Source: a virus. From it: a stretch of 27,783 bases of DNA. The stretch is taken from positions 1 through 27,783 of IMG/VR virus record IMGVR_UViG_3300042390_000499. One strand, 5' to 3'. Under the pieces are notes generated by a model, which made no database searches, had not been told where the DNA came from, and saw only the letters and a program-made list of their open reading frames with translations. Made by a program: the position numbers and the translations under genes. How positions within the stretch are numbered: the first letter of the stretch is position 1; each line of letters starts with the position of its first letter. Positions 5,333 through 13,507 of this stretch are shown piece by piece.

Positions 5333-8300
5333 TGGCAAATAAAATACAAATAAGAAGGGATACTACTACAAACTGGACGGCAGTAAATCCTATTCTAAGC
5401 GAAGGCGAACTTGGCTTAGATACTACATTAGACAAAATTAAAATTGGCAACGGCACATCAACTTGGTCTGCATTATCATTCTTTGTTGGGGATATTGGAC
5501 CACAAGGTGATGTTGGACCACAAGGTGATGTTGGACCGGCTGGTGCTACTAATGAGTTAGTAAACGGATTACATACCGTATCTTTAAATTCATCAGGCGT
5601 TGTGACATTTCCCGAAGTTAATGATACACAATTGTCTATTGAAGGCAGTGAACTATTTGGTCTTGCTAGTGTAGTAGCAATATCAAGTAATGATGCAGTT
5701 GTTATAAACACATACAATCCTGCGTTGCATGCTTGGACTTTTGGAAACGATGGTATACTAACAGTACCTGGTAATATTGCTACAGACGGAAATCATCTTA
5801 CAGGTTGGAGTGGGAATTTAGATCTTAATATTGACGGTAGCATAAAATTATCTGCAGATGCTAACTGTGCATTAACATTACAAGCTAATTTTCATCAATG
5901 GAATTTTAACTCAGATGGTTCAATAACATTACCTCAAGGTAGCATTGTAAGTGAAACATCTAATACTATAGCATTTGCTCCACCTACTGCAGCTGCTGGG
6001 CAAAGTTTAGTTATTCGTCCAACTACAGTTGGGTGGACAGTAAACGCAAGCGGTTATATTGTATACGGTGCTTCTCAGGCTGTTTTTGTAACTACAAGTG
6101 ATTCACAATATTTTGGAACTGTTAATTATACATTCTCAGGTTGCACTGCAGAACAATTAGGTCGTGCATTAACTGGTCAAATAACATTCCCAGGCGGCGG
6201 CACAGGAAACCCACAATCTATTCAATGGACTATTCCTGCTAATAGTAATATCACAACATTTACTTTTACACTAGGTAGTGCAGTAGGAGTAGCAGGCGTA
6301 GACCACAATTTTGAATATAATGGTTTACCAGATGGTCACTTTGTTACTGTAACTAATAACGGTATAACAAATTCTGAATTTAGTCACGTACATTTAGTAG
6401 CTGGTAATCCAACTACTGTTGACATGTATTTAGGTGATGACGACCAATATGTTAAGATTGAGAAAAATGCAGGTAATGTTGTTGTTGGTACTAATTTAAA
6501 TACACATCAGTGGACATTTGGTACTAATAGTAACTTAACATTGCCTAATGCGTCTACAATATCTCCAGTATCACAAGTTGGTTACAGTTATGGACCATAT
6601 GCCTCTGACATTTATAATAACACTACCGGCGGAGCGTTGTCCAGTGGAACTCAAACTGTTATTAATATAGGCGATACTGTACATAATAATCTATTTGATC
6701 CTCCGGTTGCAACTGCTACTACTACTACCGGTACAATTGCTTCAAACGGTGATTTTGAACCAGGTACAAGCACTGGAACCTTTGACCTGCACACTGATAT
6801 AATAGTTAGTGGTCAGTCGTTGGGCGACTTGCAGTATAGAGACGATGCCAACCCGGAAGCTGGATTTACACTTGCCCATCCTGTTACACCATACACTGGA
6901 CCTGTAGTAACAGCGGGTACACTTATATCTGGATACTCTGGTTGGATTACTCGTACGCCAAAAACAACAACATATATCAGATGGGCAGACGGGTCTAGAT
7001 CACAAGTAACTGGAAGTATGGTTAATCTATATCCAAATAGTTCAAATAGTGGGCTAATAACTACTGACAATGTAAGTGGAAAATCATTCCCTGCAACGTT
7101 ATATACTGCAAATTATATACCAAGTGGAACGGCAATTGGTGTCAACGGCAATGATTGGAAATTTGGCACAGATGGTAAATTAAAATTACCAGGTTCTACA
7201 TTCATTGATACTTCTCCAAACTATATACATGCTAGTCACGGTATTGGATTGCACCCATCACACAACACAGGCGGTACTGGTCCAGAATTATATATTTACT
7301 ACGACGATGGTATAGTAGTTCAACCGTTTACTAATGATTATCTCACACCCAATAATGCTGCAGCACCATTGGTTATTCGTGGTTCAAATTTACCAAATAC
7401 TAACGATTCTATAGGTAAACTTCCTGGCGATATTTATATAAACGGTGGACGTAATGTTAAAGATAACACCTACGGCAAAGTAATTGTTAACAGTGGTATA
7501 ACAAGTCAATGGCAATTTAATTCAAGCGGTCAATTAACATTCCCAGATACTACTATTCAGCATACTGCCTACAGAGAACCAGATGTAACAAATCAATTCT
7601 ATGTTGATCCGTTTGCTGCAAATACTTATACCCCAACTGGAAGTATACTAAAACCATTTAGAACTATTGCTGCTGCACAAGCAGAAATAGAAGCTCGTAT
7701 CACAGCTAATACATTAGTTCCAGGAGAACTTAATCCGATCTTTATTGTGTTAACTGGATCTATTACTGAAAATGTAACGTTAACTAGAGGTCATGTGTTC
7801 TTAACTACACTAAACGGTAGTATACATACTCCAATTTATTTAACTGGACAGATTACGATTAATGGTGACAACTCTTCTACAGGTGCAATCGACGCTAATC
7901 ACTTTGCTATTACTGGTTTAACTATTGTTGGACCTAATCAAGGTGCTTGTATATACTTTACCGGTACCAACGCACAACGTCTGCAAGTACAAGATATCTG
8001 GTTAACTGCGCGTGGTAGCCAAACTGGTACAACACCGTTCGTTAACGCAGGCGGTTATGGTATTTTTTCTGATAACTCAGGCGTAAGAGCAAGTGATAAC
8101 AAACGTTCACCTATTCACGGCAGTGATGTTAAAATTAGTCATACTGGTTCTGGTGACGTGTATTGCTTTAGATTTAGCAACGGGTCTACCGGTGAATTTG
8201 ATAATGTAGAAACCAGTGGAGCTACACAAGTAGGTGCTGCAGGATCTGGTTCATTATTAGCGTTTACTAACTCTACACTAGATGCTAACGGTGAGGTTAT

Positions 8301-8625
8301 ATTAGAAGCATACGGCACTGGATCTATTTCAGTTAATAACTGTTTACTTTCTAATTCAAATACTGGTGTTTCATACGGTATTTGGTTACACGACTTAGGT
8401 GGTAACGCAATTATTATTAATACTGTAATTTCAGTGGCATCATCTAATGCTGCAAGTCGCATGATTAAAGGGAATGCAACAGATCCAACTGGTGTGTTCT
8501 ATAATAATATTATGGTAGGTAAATCAACTACATATCCGTATCCAGATTTAAATAAGAAAGTAGATAATACTGTTGTGTTAACAGCTTTAACTGGTGCTGC
8601 TGGTTTAACTGCAGTTAATCCTTAA
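5332..8625 (+). CDS. Long tail fibre with collagen-like segment and beta-helix C-terminus
   Basis: A 1097-residue putative receptor-binding fibre. Residues 1-52 (IQIRRDTTTNWTAVNPILSE, then GELGLDTTLDKIKIGNG) match the virion-attachment head domain common at fibre N-termini. Residues about 53-70 are collagen-like GxY triplets (GPQGDVGPQGDVGPAG). Five spaced repeats of the form (N/H)xWxFxxxGxLTLP occur near residues 133, 189, 392, 608 and 726, as in trimeric beta-structured shafts. From about 750, PFRTIAAAQAEIEARI and later strand/turn repeats (GSGDVYCFRFSNGS, SISVNNCLLSNSNTG) suggest a right-handed beta-helix, perhaps binding or cutting surface glycans. GGAGGAG and TAATG coupling set the start. 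A terminator follows. Confidence 0.88.
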   Translation: MANKIQIRRDTTTNWTAVNPILSEGELGLDTTLDKIKIGNGTSTWSALSFFVGDIGPQGDVGPQGDVGPAGATNELVNGLHTVSLNSSGVVTFPEVNDTQLSIEGSELFGLASVVAISSNDAVVINTYNPALHAWTFGNDGILTVPGNIATDGNHLTGWSGNLDLNIDGSIKLSADANCALTLQANFHQWNFNSDGSITLPQGSIVSETSNTIAFAPPTAAAGQSLVIRPTTVGWTVNASGYIVYGASQAVFVTTSDSQYFGTVNYTFSGCTAEQLGRALTGQITFPGGGTGNPQSIQWTIPANSNITTFTFTLGSAVGVAGVDHNFEYNGLPDGHFVTVTNNGITNSEFSHVHLVAGNPTTVDMYLGDDDQYVKIEKNAGNVVVGTNLNTHQWTFGTNSNLTLPNASTISPVSQVGYSYGPYASDIYNNTTGGALSSGTQTVINIGDTVHNNLFDPPVATATTTTGTIASNGDFEPGTSTGTFDLHTDIIVSGQSLGDLQYRDDANPEAGFTLAHPVTPYTGPVVTAGTLISGYSGWITRTPKTTTYIRWADGSRSQVTGSMVNLYPNSSNSGLITTDNVSGKSFPATLYTANYIPSGTAIGVNGNDWKFGTDGKLKLPGSTFIDTSPNYIHASHGIGLHPSHNTGGTGPELYIYYDDGIVVQPFTNDYLTPNNAAAPLVIRGSNLPNTNDSIGKLPGDIYINGGRNVKDNTYGKVIVNSGITSQWQFNSSGQLTFPDTTIQHTAYREPDVTNQFYVDPFAANTYTPTGSILKPFRTIAAAQAEIEARITANTLVPGELNPIFIVLTGSITENVTLTRGHVFLTTLNGSIHTPIYLTGQITINGDNSSTGAIDANHFAITGLTIVGPNQGACIYFTGTNAQRLQVQDIWLTARGSQTGTTPFVNAGGYGIFSDNSGVRASDNKRSPIHGSDVKISHTGSGDVYCFRFSNGSTGEFDNVETSGATQVGAAGSGSLLAFTNSTLDANGEVILEAYGTGSISVNNCLLSNSNTGVSYGIWLHDLGGNAIIINTVISVASSNAASRMIKGNATDPTGVFYNNIMVGKSTTYPYPDLNKKVDNTVVLTALTGAAGLTAVNP

Positions 8626-8646
8626 CAATTTAAATTAACAAATACT

Positions 8647-8672
8647 AAAGCCGCGTTATAAGCGGCTTTTTT
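8647..8672 (+). terminator. Rho-independent terminator after the tail fibre
   Basis: AAAGCCGC-GTTATAA-GCGGC followed by TTTTTT gives a GC-rich stem with a U tract just downstream of the fibre stop, closing the late fibre transcript. Confidence 0.9.
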
Positions 8673-8677
8673 ATCTC

Positions 8678-8706
8678 TTGCATTTCTTGCAACTATTTGC
8701 TATAAT
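8678..8706 (+). promoter_or_regulatory. Sigma70-type promoter
   Basis: TTGCAT (8678-8683) and perfect TATAAT (8701-8706) with a 17-base spacer, directly after the fibre terminator and 24 bases before the small gene at 8731. It likely starts the early/middle operon through RNA ligase. Confidence 0.75.
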
Positions 8707-8730
8707 ATACAAAACATAAGGAGTTCATTT

Positions 8731-8817
8731 ATGTATACAGACATATTAATTATAATAGCATCAATATCAATACCGCTTATAATTACACTTTTAACTATAC
8801 TATCAGGAAAAGAATAA
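8731..8817 (+). CDS. 28-residue membrane peptide
   Basis: A micro-gene with AAGGAG eight bases before its ATG. The peptide is MYTDILIIIASISI followed by PLIITLLTILSGKE, a single hydrophobic helix with short polar ends. Its stop overlaps the next start (TAATG, 8815-8819). The promoter, good ribosome binding site and coupling together argue that it is real. A host-membrane modulator is possible, but no family is recognised. Confidence 0.7.
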   Translation: MYTDILIIIASISIPLIITLLTILSGKE

Positions 8818-9365
8818 TGGGAATGTTTGATTCATTTTACGTAAGAGGCGTTGAAGTACAAACAAAAGCTCTTGATAACAATTTAAGCAGTTTTCAGTTA
8901 GGTGACACTGTTCCTAACTACGAAGGCAACTTTGACGGTCCAACAGGCACTTACTACTTAATTGAAGATTCATGGCCAACTAAGGAATGGTACGGTCTTA
9001 TTATAATTGACAACATATTTGTTGATGCAGTTAAAGCGCAAACAGAAGAAGAAGTAAGGCGAATAACAACAACAACATTTGCAACTCTTAAAGAAAGACC
9101 AGAGTTTGTTGCACAATTACTAACTGCAATAGTTAAAACAGAACTTAATCCAAAACTTAAACTTGCAGAACTTAAATTAAAACGGATTAGATCTATCATT
9201 TATGATTACAAACAATCACTAGATCCAGACACTGATAACCGTATACGTATGTTTAGTTCATTGCATCCTAAAATTGACGAGTTTAGAAAAGGTGCAAAAT
9301 TAGAAGTATTCATTGACGAAATACTTGAAGGTAAATTTTTAAATAATAACGAGGAGGATGAATGA
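8817..9365 (+). CDS. Unknown phage protein upstream of RNA ligase
   Basis: A 182-residue soluble protein. Its N-terminal half resembles small phage beta-domains with aromatic and Gly/Asp turns (MGMFDSFYVRG, FQLGDTVPNYEGNFDGPTG, WYGLIIIDNIFVD). The C-terminal half is helical and charged (LNPKLKLAELKLKRIRSIIY), ending acidic (NNNEEDE). It overlaps the RNA ligase start as ATGA and the preceding micro-gene as TAATG, so it is part of a tight operon. Its function is unknown. Confidence 0.75.
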   Translation: MGMFDSFYVRGVEVQTKALDNNLSSFQLGDTVPNYEGNFDGPTGTYYLIEDSWPTKEWYGLIIIDNIFVDAVKAQTEEEVRRITTTTFATLKERPEFVAQLLTAIVKTELNPKLKLAELKLKRIRSIIYDYKQSLDPDTDNRIRMFSSLHPKIDEFRKGAKLEVFIDEILEGKFLNNNEEDE

Positions 9366-10456
9366 GCATGTTTCCAACTATAACTAACTTAGATGAGTTT
9401 AAAGCTAATGTAGGTGAAATATCTGGCATTGAGTTTAAAACTAATGAGGATGGTTATACAGTTGCGTCTTACTATATTTTAGATAGTAAAGTATTTGACA
9501 ATCCATATGCGCGTGAGTGCCGTGGTATTACATTTGATAAAAACGGCAAACTTGTTTCACGCCCATTTCACAAGTTTTTTAACTTAGGTGAAAAAGAAGC
9601 TACTTTAGAATCTAACTTAGATTGGAATGACGTTGAATCTGTAATGGATAAACGTGATGGCTCAATGATATCCCCTGTGCTATTTCCAGATGGTACTATT
9701 AAGTTCAAAACTAAACGTACTTACACATCTGATGAAGCAATACACGCTAATAACACATTTGGGCCAGGTACTCCGCAATATGAAATGTCAAAAGAGTTAT
9801 GCCAATTAGATTGCACTCCAATCTTTGAATTAACTTCTCCTGTAAATCGTATTGTAGTAGCATACAAAGAATCCGAACTTACCCTACTAGCAGTACGACA
9901 CAATGAGTCAGGTAACTATATTACACGCGGAGAAATTGAAGCGTTAGGTTCTGCATGGAATGTGCCTATAGTTGGTACTAACTTATGGTCTAACATTGAA
10001 GACTACAAAGATAAAATCAACACGCTAACTGCGTTTGAAGGTTTTGTAATTCAGTTCCATACTGGCGAAATGATTAAAATGAAAACTTTGTGGTATATGT
10101 CGTTGCATCGTAATGTTACATTTACCACAGAGAAAAACATAGTTGAAATGATCTTTGATGAAACGCTTGATGACTTCAAAGCATACTGTACTACAGTTGA
10201 AGATTTTGATTTGTTTGATAAAGTGGTAGAAATTGAATCACGCGTAAACGAAACATTATCTAGAATCATTGAAGACGTAAACACTACAGTTAATACTTGC
10301 GGTATTGAAACTGGACAATTTAAAGAGTTTGCGTTAACGTACAATAATCATCCACTATTTTGGCTACTGATGATGAAGTTTAAAGGTCAAGAACCTGCGT
10401 ATGCCAAATACTTTTTAAACAACCATTTACACGAATATTCACGGGAGTGCATATAA
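9362..10456 (+). CDS. rnlA: T4 RNA ligase 1-like RNA repair ligase
   Basis: A 364-residue ATP-dependent RNA ligase, close to the 374 residues of T4 Rnl1. Motif I is KRDG with the AMP-accepting lysine at K97 (VMDKRDGSM), preceded by ECRGITF and FHKFFNLGE, both Rnl1 features. Motif III is in FELTSPVNRIV, motif IV is EGFVI and motif V is MIKMKTLWY. Rnl1 rejoins tRNAs cut by host anticodon nucleases. No polynucleotide kinase gene is in the window. The start could be 9362 (ATGA overlap) or 9368; GAGGAGG lies just upstream. Confidence 0.93.
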   Translation: MSMFPTITNLDEFKANVGEISGIEFKTNEDGYTVASYYILDSKVFDNPYARECRGITFDKNGKLVSRPFHKFFNLGEKEATLESNLDWNDVESVMDKRDGSMISPVLFPDGTIKFKTKRTYTSDEAIHANNTFGPGTPQYEMSKELCQLDCTPIFELTSPVNRIVVAYKESELTLLAVRHNESGNYITRGEIEALGSAWNVPIVGTNLWSNIEDYKDKINTLTAFEGFVIQFHTGEMIKMKTLWYMSLHRNVTFTTEKNIVEMIFDETLDDFKAYCTTVEDFDLFDKVVEIESRVNETLSRIIEDVNTTVNTCGIETGQFKEFALTYNNHPLFWLLMMKFKGQEPAYAKYFLNNHLHEYSRECI

Positions 10457-10674
10457 TGAAAAAAGATTTAGAAAAAGCACTTAACAAACAACTACAAGGC
10501 CCACTTACTGATAAACAGTGGAAGTATTTTAAAAGCATCTGCAATCATCAATTAATTTCAATGGATGACACTGCACTTGAACGTAACTCTCCATTTATGA
10601 CTGCACGATATTGGTTTGATATCGGATGGCGTGCTAAGAAAATTATTAAAGCACGTAAAAAGGCAGCTGCATAA
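10456..10674 (+). CDS. Small basic protein of unknown function
   Basis: A 72-residue protein (MKKDLEKALNKQLQGPLTDK; C-terminus RAKKIIKARKKAAA) with high Lys/Arg and one or two aromatic helices (RYWFDIGW). The start at 10456 is chosen because GGGAG lies eight bases upstream and TAATG couples it to the RNA ligase stop. The basic tail suggests nucleic-acid contact; that is only inference. It is TAATG-coupled to the next membrane protein. Confidence 0.65.
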   Translation: MKKDLEKALNKQLQGPLTDKQWKYFKSICNHQLISMDDTALERNSPFMTARYWFDIGWRAKKIIKARKKAAA

Positions 10675-10967
10675 TGGAAACGTTATTGATGCTGTTTTTC
10701 TCATCGTATTGTTCAGTACTGCTGTTAGGATTTCAATCTCAAATTGTACGCGACAAACATGTCCTAACTGCATTTATTACATCACTAATGCTTGGTACTT
10801 GCCAACTAGTTTTATTTAAATTAGCACCGACTGCATCTACTTACGAAAGTATAGTATTTGTACTAGGCGGTGCATGTGGTATTGTATCAAGCATTTACTT
10901 ACACAACTTTTGGCTATGGGTGCGTAGCCGTAAACACTCGAGGTATAAACATGAGCGTTATGACTGA
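10674..10967 (+). CDS. Small integral membrane protein
   Basis: A 97-residue protein with about three hydrophobic helices: residues 4-20 (LLMLFFSSYCSVLLLGF), 31-50 (TAFITSLMLGTCQLVLFKLA) and 58-77 (SIVFVLGGACGIVSSIYLH). The C-terminus is basic and presumably cytoplasmic (RSRKHSRYKHERYD). It is TAATG-coupled to the previous gene and overlaps the next membrane gene by 17 bases. No family is recognised; a host-envelope modifier is possible. Confidence 0.7.
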   Translation: METLLMLFFSSYCSVLLLGFQSQIVRDKHVLTAFITSLMLGTCQLVLFKLAPTASTYESIVFVLGGACGIVSSIYLHNFWLWVRSRKHSRYKHERYD

Positions 10968-11112
10968 TTTTACGCTTACTACAATTTTTAACTTAATATC
11001 ATTTATTGGTATTATTCTTTTACTTGCTGGTTTTAATCCTATTATTGGCGGTTCACTTGTTACTGTCGGAATGCTAGCGTTTGCTATACAAATTGTCTTT
11101 CATAAGATTTGA
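10951..11112 (+). CDS. Two-helix membrane protein
   Basis: A 53-residue protein starting MSVMTDFTLTTIF, with two hydrophobic helices (LISFIGIILLLAGFNPIIGG, then SLVTVGMLAFAIQIVF). The start at 10951 is preferred because GAGG lies about ten bases upstream and the earlier in-frame ATG at 10870 lies deep in the preceding gene. The next promoter's -35 box overlaps its last codons. Its function is unknown. Confidence 0.6.
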   Translation: MSVMTDFTLTTIFNLISFIGIILLLAGFNPIIGGSLVTVGMLAFAIQIVFHKI

Positions 11113-11137
11113 CATCGTATACAAAATATAGTATAAT
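11109..11137 (+). promoter_or_regulatory. Consensus sigma70-type promoter
   Basis: TTGACA (11109-11114), a 17-base spacer and TATAAT (11132-11137): perfect boxes and ideal spacing, 24 bases before the ATG at 11162, which has AGGAG upstream. Probably an early promoter for the genes through 13425. Confidence 0.9.
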
Positions 11138-11161
11138 ATTATTTTTAACTTAGGAGTCCAC

Positions 11162-11650
11162 ATGATACAAAAAGTTTCATTTAGATCTATGAACAATGGC
11201 GTCGAATCGCGCAATAAAGTTATGGTCTATGACTTTTCAAAAAAAGAAAGAGGCATTACTCAATTACTTGTTAATGCAGCTGCACACGAATCACTAAGAG
11301 GTAACACAGTAGTGTTTCTTAGTATGGAAATGCATGAAGATGCAATTAAAAAACGATTCAATGACGCAAATTCAAATGTTGAAAACATTCATATTATTGA
11401 AAGCTTAATGAGTGTAGCAGTAAAATCTACACATGAGATTTACAATGGTGAAATGGTTCCTTACTTATTTGAACTTTACAAAGGTGTTGATTTAGCAGTT
11501 AAGCCAAATATACTTGTTATTGACTGTGCTGACTTCTTAGTTGGTACAGATATAATTAACAAACTAATTCACTTTGCAGATAACGAGAATATCAACATTT
11601 ATACTGCAATCCGTAACAAAAGCAGATTACCAAACGTATGGGAGGAATAA
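11162..11650 (+). CDS. RecA/DnaB-fold ATPase-like protein lacking Walker A
   Basis: A 162-residue protein resembling the core of DnaB/gp41-type helicase domains. The segment GNTVVFLSMEMHEDAIKKRF matches the 'G..V.f.SLEMs..ql..R' stretch after motif 1a, and NILVIDCADFL matches Walker B (hydrophobics then D). The Walker A position instead reads VYDFSKKERGITQLL with no GxxxxGK(T/S), so ATP binding is doubtful. It is also far shorter than replicative helicases. It may be a regulatory or structural paralogue, or a decayed ATPase retained for interactions. It starts a new transcript at the 11109 promoter and is TAATG-coupled to the next gene. Confidence 0.6.
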   Translation: MIQKVSFRSMNNGVESRNKVMVYDFSKKERGITQLLVNAAAHESLRGNTVVFLSMEMHEDAIKKRFNDANSNVENIHIIESLMSVAVKSTHEIYNGEMVPYLFELYKGVDLAVKPNILVIDCADFLVGTDIINKLIHFADNENINIYTAIRNKSRLPNVWEE

Positions 11651-12009
11651 TGATAGACTCACGAAAGCTACAAAAATACACAAAACAAGATCATGCAGCA
11701 TACTTGTTCATTAACGATTTAGACCGCAAACTACGGTCCGATCAGGCTACTAGACTTGATCGTGTATTAACTGTAGTAATGTACGATAAAATAAAAGAAA
11801 ATAAAGGCTTGTTTAGTCCTAGACAATACAATCCAACTAAAGAGCCTGGCGTTGATTGGTATTATCAGCCATCTGTTGCTACTTGGTTTACTGAACCAAT
11901 GATGGCAAAATTAGTAGACGATCTTGACGAATACGGTTACCATTTACGAGCCGAGGGACATGATTCTCCGCAATTTGATCACGCATTCAAATTAACTATT
12001 ACTTGGTGA
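11650..12009 (+). CDS. Unknown phage protein
   Basis: A 119-residue soluble protein (MIDSRKLQKYTKQDHAAYLF at the N-terminus; HAFKLTITW at the C-terminus). It contains an aromatic mid-section (PGVDWYYQPSVATWFTEPMM) followed by an acidic helix. GGGAGGA lies upstream and TAATG couples it to the preceding gene. No domain is recognised. Confidence 0.65.
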   Translation: MIDSRKLQKYTKQDHAAYLFINDLDRKLRSDQATRLDRVLTVVMYDKIKENKGLFSPRQYNPTKEPGVDWYYQPSVATWFTEPMMAKLVDDLDEYGYHLRAEGHDSPQFDHAFKLTITW

Positions 12010-12012
12010 TTT

Positions 12013-12339
12013 ATGAAAAAATACTTTTTGGTTTTATTATTAGTAAGTACAGCGTATGCCAATGACGATATTGACATTACTCCTATGCTTGAGAAATATG
12101 CAGCAGCTAATCCAGTACAGCCGTTACCTGATGTAGTTTTTCCAATTGAAGATGATATGCCAAAGAGTAAACAAGGTAAGTCTACTATACGTAAGACTAA
12201 CGGTAAGTGTACTGAAGCAGTATCACTAATGGAAGTTTGTAAATCTCCATTACAACTTAAATATGAAAGATTCCGCGCTACCTTAAAAGCTAAGGCGGCT
12301 GCAAAACGCAAACAAGTATTAGAAAAAGGTAAGAAATGA
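12013..12339 (+). CDS. Small exported protein of unknown function
   Basis: A 108-residue protein with a clear signal peptide (MKKYFLVLLLVSTAYA|NDD). The mature part is Pro/Asp-rich, has two Cys that could form a disulfide (KCTEAVSLMEVCKSP), and ends in a very basic helix (RATLKAKAAAKRKQVLEKGK). Its stop overlaps the exonuclease start as ATGA. A periplasmic role is inferred from the signal sequence only. Confidence 0.65.
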   Translation: MKKYFLVLLLVSTAYANDDIDITPMLEKYAAANPVQPLPDVVFPIEDDMPKSKQGKSTIRKTNGKCTEAVSLMEVCKSPLQLKYERFRATLKAKAAAKRKQVLEKGKK

Positions 12340-12896
12340 AAAACCACGTGATGCTGGATTTGGAAACTTTGTCAACAAAGACAAATGCAACGATCTTAAC
12401 TCTAGGCGCTGTTAGATTTGATCCGCTCGGAAACGACCCAATTGAAGAGAAAGATAAGCTATATATTAAAATAGACTTAGACAGTTGCGCAGACTTAGAT
12501 CTACACATTGACGATAACACTATTGAATGGTGGGCTAAACAGTCACCAGAAGCACAAGAAGAAGCGTTTGGTGAAGAAGGTAGACTATCTGTAACTGATG
12601 TGTTTACTCAGCTTTACAAGTTCTGTTGGGGCGCAAGTTGCTTTTGGTCCAATGGAGCAGGGTTTGATATTGTAGTTTGCGATACTTATTATGATCGTAT
12701 TCAAAAAGCTGCTCCATGGAAGTATTGGGCAATACGCGATGTACGCACAATGTTTGATCTAGGTATTGATCCAAAAATGCCACAAGTAACAGCTCACAAT
12801 GCTGTAGAAGATGCTGTAGCACAAGCAATCGGTGTACAGAATGTATCACAAGTACTAATGGAACATGGCATTACTCCATTTAAGAAATACAAATGA
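12336..12896 (+). CDS. DEDDh-type 3'-5' exonuclease (DnaQ/RNase T-like)
   Basis: A 186-residue exonuclease. ExoI motif: MLDLETLS (D and E bind the metals). ExoII: SNGAGFDIVV. ExoIII: AHNAVEDAVAQA, giving the His and last Asp of DEDDh. IEWWAKQSPEAQ is typical of the Rv2179c-like/DUF5051 and phage exonuclease branch, which includes T4 DexA-like enzymes. Likely substrates are single-stranded or 3'-overhang nucleic acids, for host DNA breakdown or RNA trimming. It is joined to its neighbours by ATGA overlaps on both sides. Confidence 0.88.
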   Translation: MKNHVMLDLETLSTKTNATILTLGAVRFDPLGNDPIEEKDKLYIKIDLDSCADLDLHIDDNTIEWWAKQSPEAQEEAFGEEGRLSVTDVFTQLYKFCWGASCFWSNGAGFDIVVCDTYYDRIQKAAPWKYWAIRDVRTMFDLGIDPKMPQVTAHNAVEDAVAQAIGVQNVSQVLMEHGITPFKKYK

Positions 12897-13120
12897 AACT
12901 AAAATATCATGCATTATTTAAAACGCAGCTGGAATCATTTCCAGCTGATACAGGTGTCGGGTTATTGTGGTACATGATTATAGACAATAGTAGTCGACAC
13001 ATTGAACGAATGTCAGTAAGCATTAGCAATCCCGTAAACGACATTAAAAAACGTTTGAACCCAAATAAATACACGTTTATAGAAATAACAAATCAAATGC
13101 CGGTGTTTAAAAAATTATGA
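12893..13120 (+). CDS. Small unknown phage protein
   Basis: A 75-residue protein starting MKLKYHALFKTQLESF. It appears alpha/beta (VGLLWYMIIDNSSRHIERMS, later YTFIEITNQMPVFKK). It is bracketed by ATGA overlaps with the exonuclease and with the next gene, which supports expression, but it resembles no family I know. Confidence 0.6.
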   Translation: MKLKYHALFKTQLESFPADTGVGLLWYMIIDNSSRHIERMSVSISNPVNDIKKRLNPNKYTFIEITNQMPVFKKL

Positions 13121-13425
13121 AACAATATACAAACAATTTACACGTAGTACAAGCAATGCAATTTGAATACTCTGATACGGGCATTGAACAATTAAAAGGA
13201 TTCCTTGGTGAAGAATTAATTCAGTATGGAAAAGATCGCCAACCTTATGCAATGGGTTGGGCAGAGATAGGAGCTGTAGAGCATAATCATAATCTAGCCC
13301 CTCCTGCAAAGTATATTGCAACAGAAGGCGATTATGTTGTTAAAGATATTAATGGTGAATTTTTCACATGTAAATTAGATTTCTTTAATGAATATTATTC
13401 AGAAATTATTCAAAAAGATAAATAA
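13117..13425 (+). CDS. Phage protein of a common unnamed family
   Basis: A 102-residue protein with the pattern 'VqAmqF......L..FLG', then 'YIATEGDYVVKDINGEFFTC..D.F...Y' (about residues 66-94). This pattern is widespread in phage small proteins of unknown function. It starts by ATGA overlap with the previous ORF. Its last codons overlap the late octamer upstream of dnaK. Confidence 0.7.
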   Translation: MKQYTNNLHVVQAMQFEYSDTGIEQLKGFLGEELIQYGKDRQPYAMGWAEIGAVEHNHNLAPPAKYIATEGDYVVKDINGEFFTCKLDFFNEYYSEIIQKDK

Positions 13426-13507
13426 AAACGTATTAAATGCCAATAGGGTTTAATACACGGACACGGTGTCCAAATTAAAAACTCGCTTACAATAAAGGAG
13501 AAGCAAC
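13417..13507 (+). promoter_or_regulatory. Late promoter and structured leader of dnaK
   Basis: GATAAATA (13417-13424) is a T4-like late octamer. The leader then holds an inverted repeat GTATTAAA/TTTAATAC (13430-13437/13449-13456), a small hairpin GGAC-ACGGT-GTCC (13459-13471), and the block CTCGCTTACAATAAAGGAG (13482-13500) containing the ribosome binding site. The same block, one A shorter, precedes hsp20. Confidence 0.6.
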
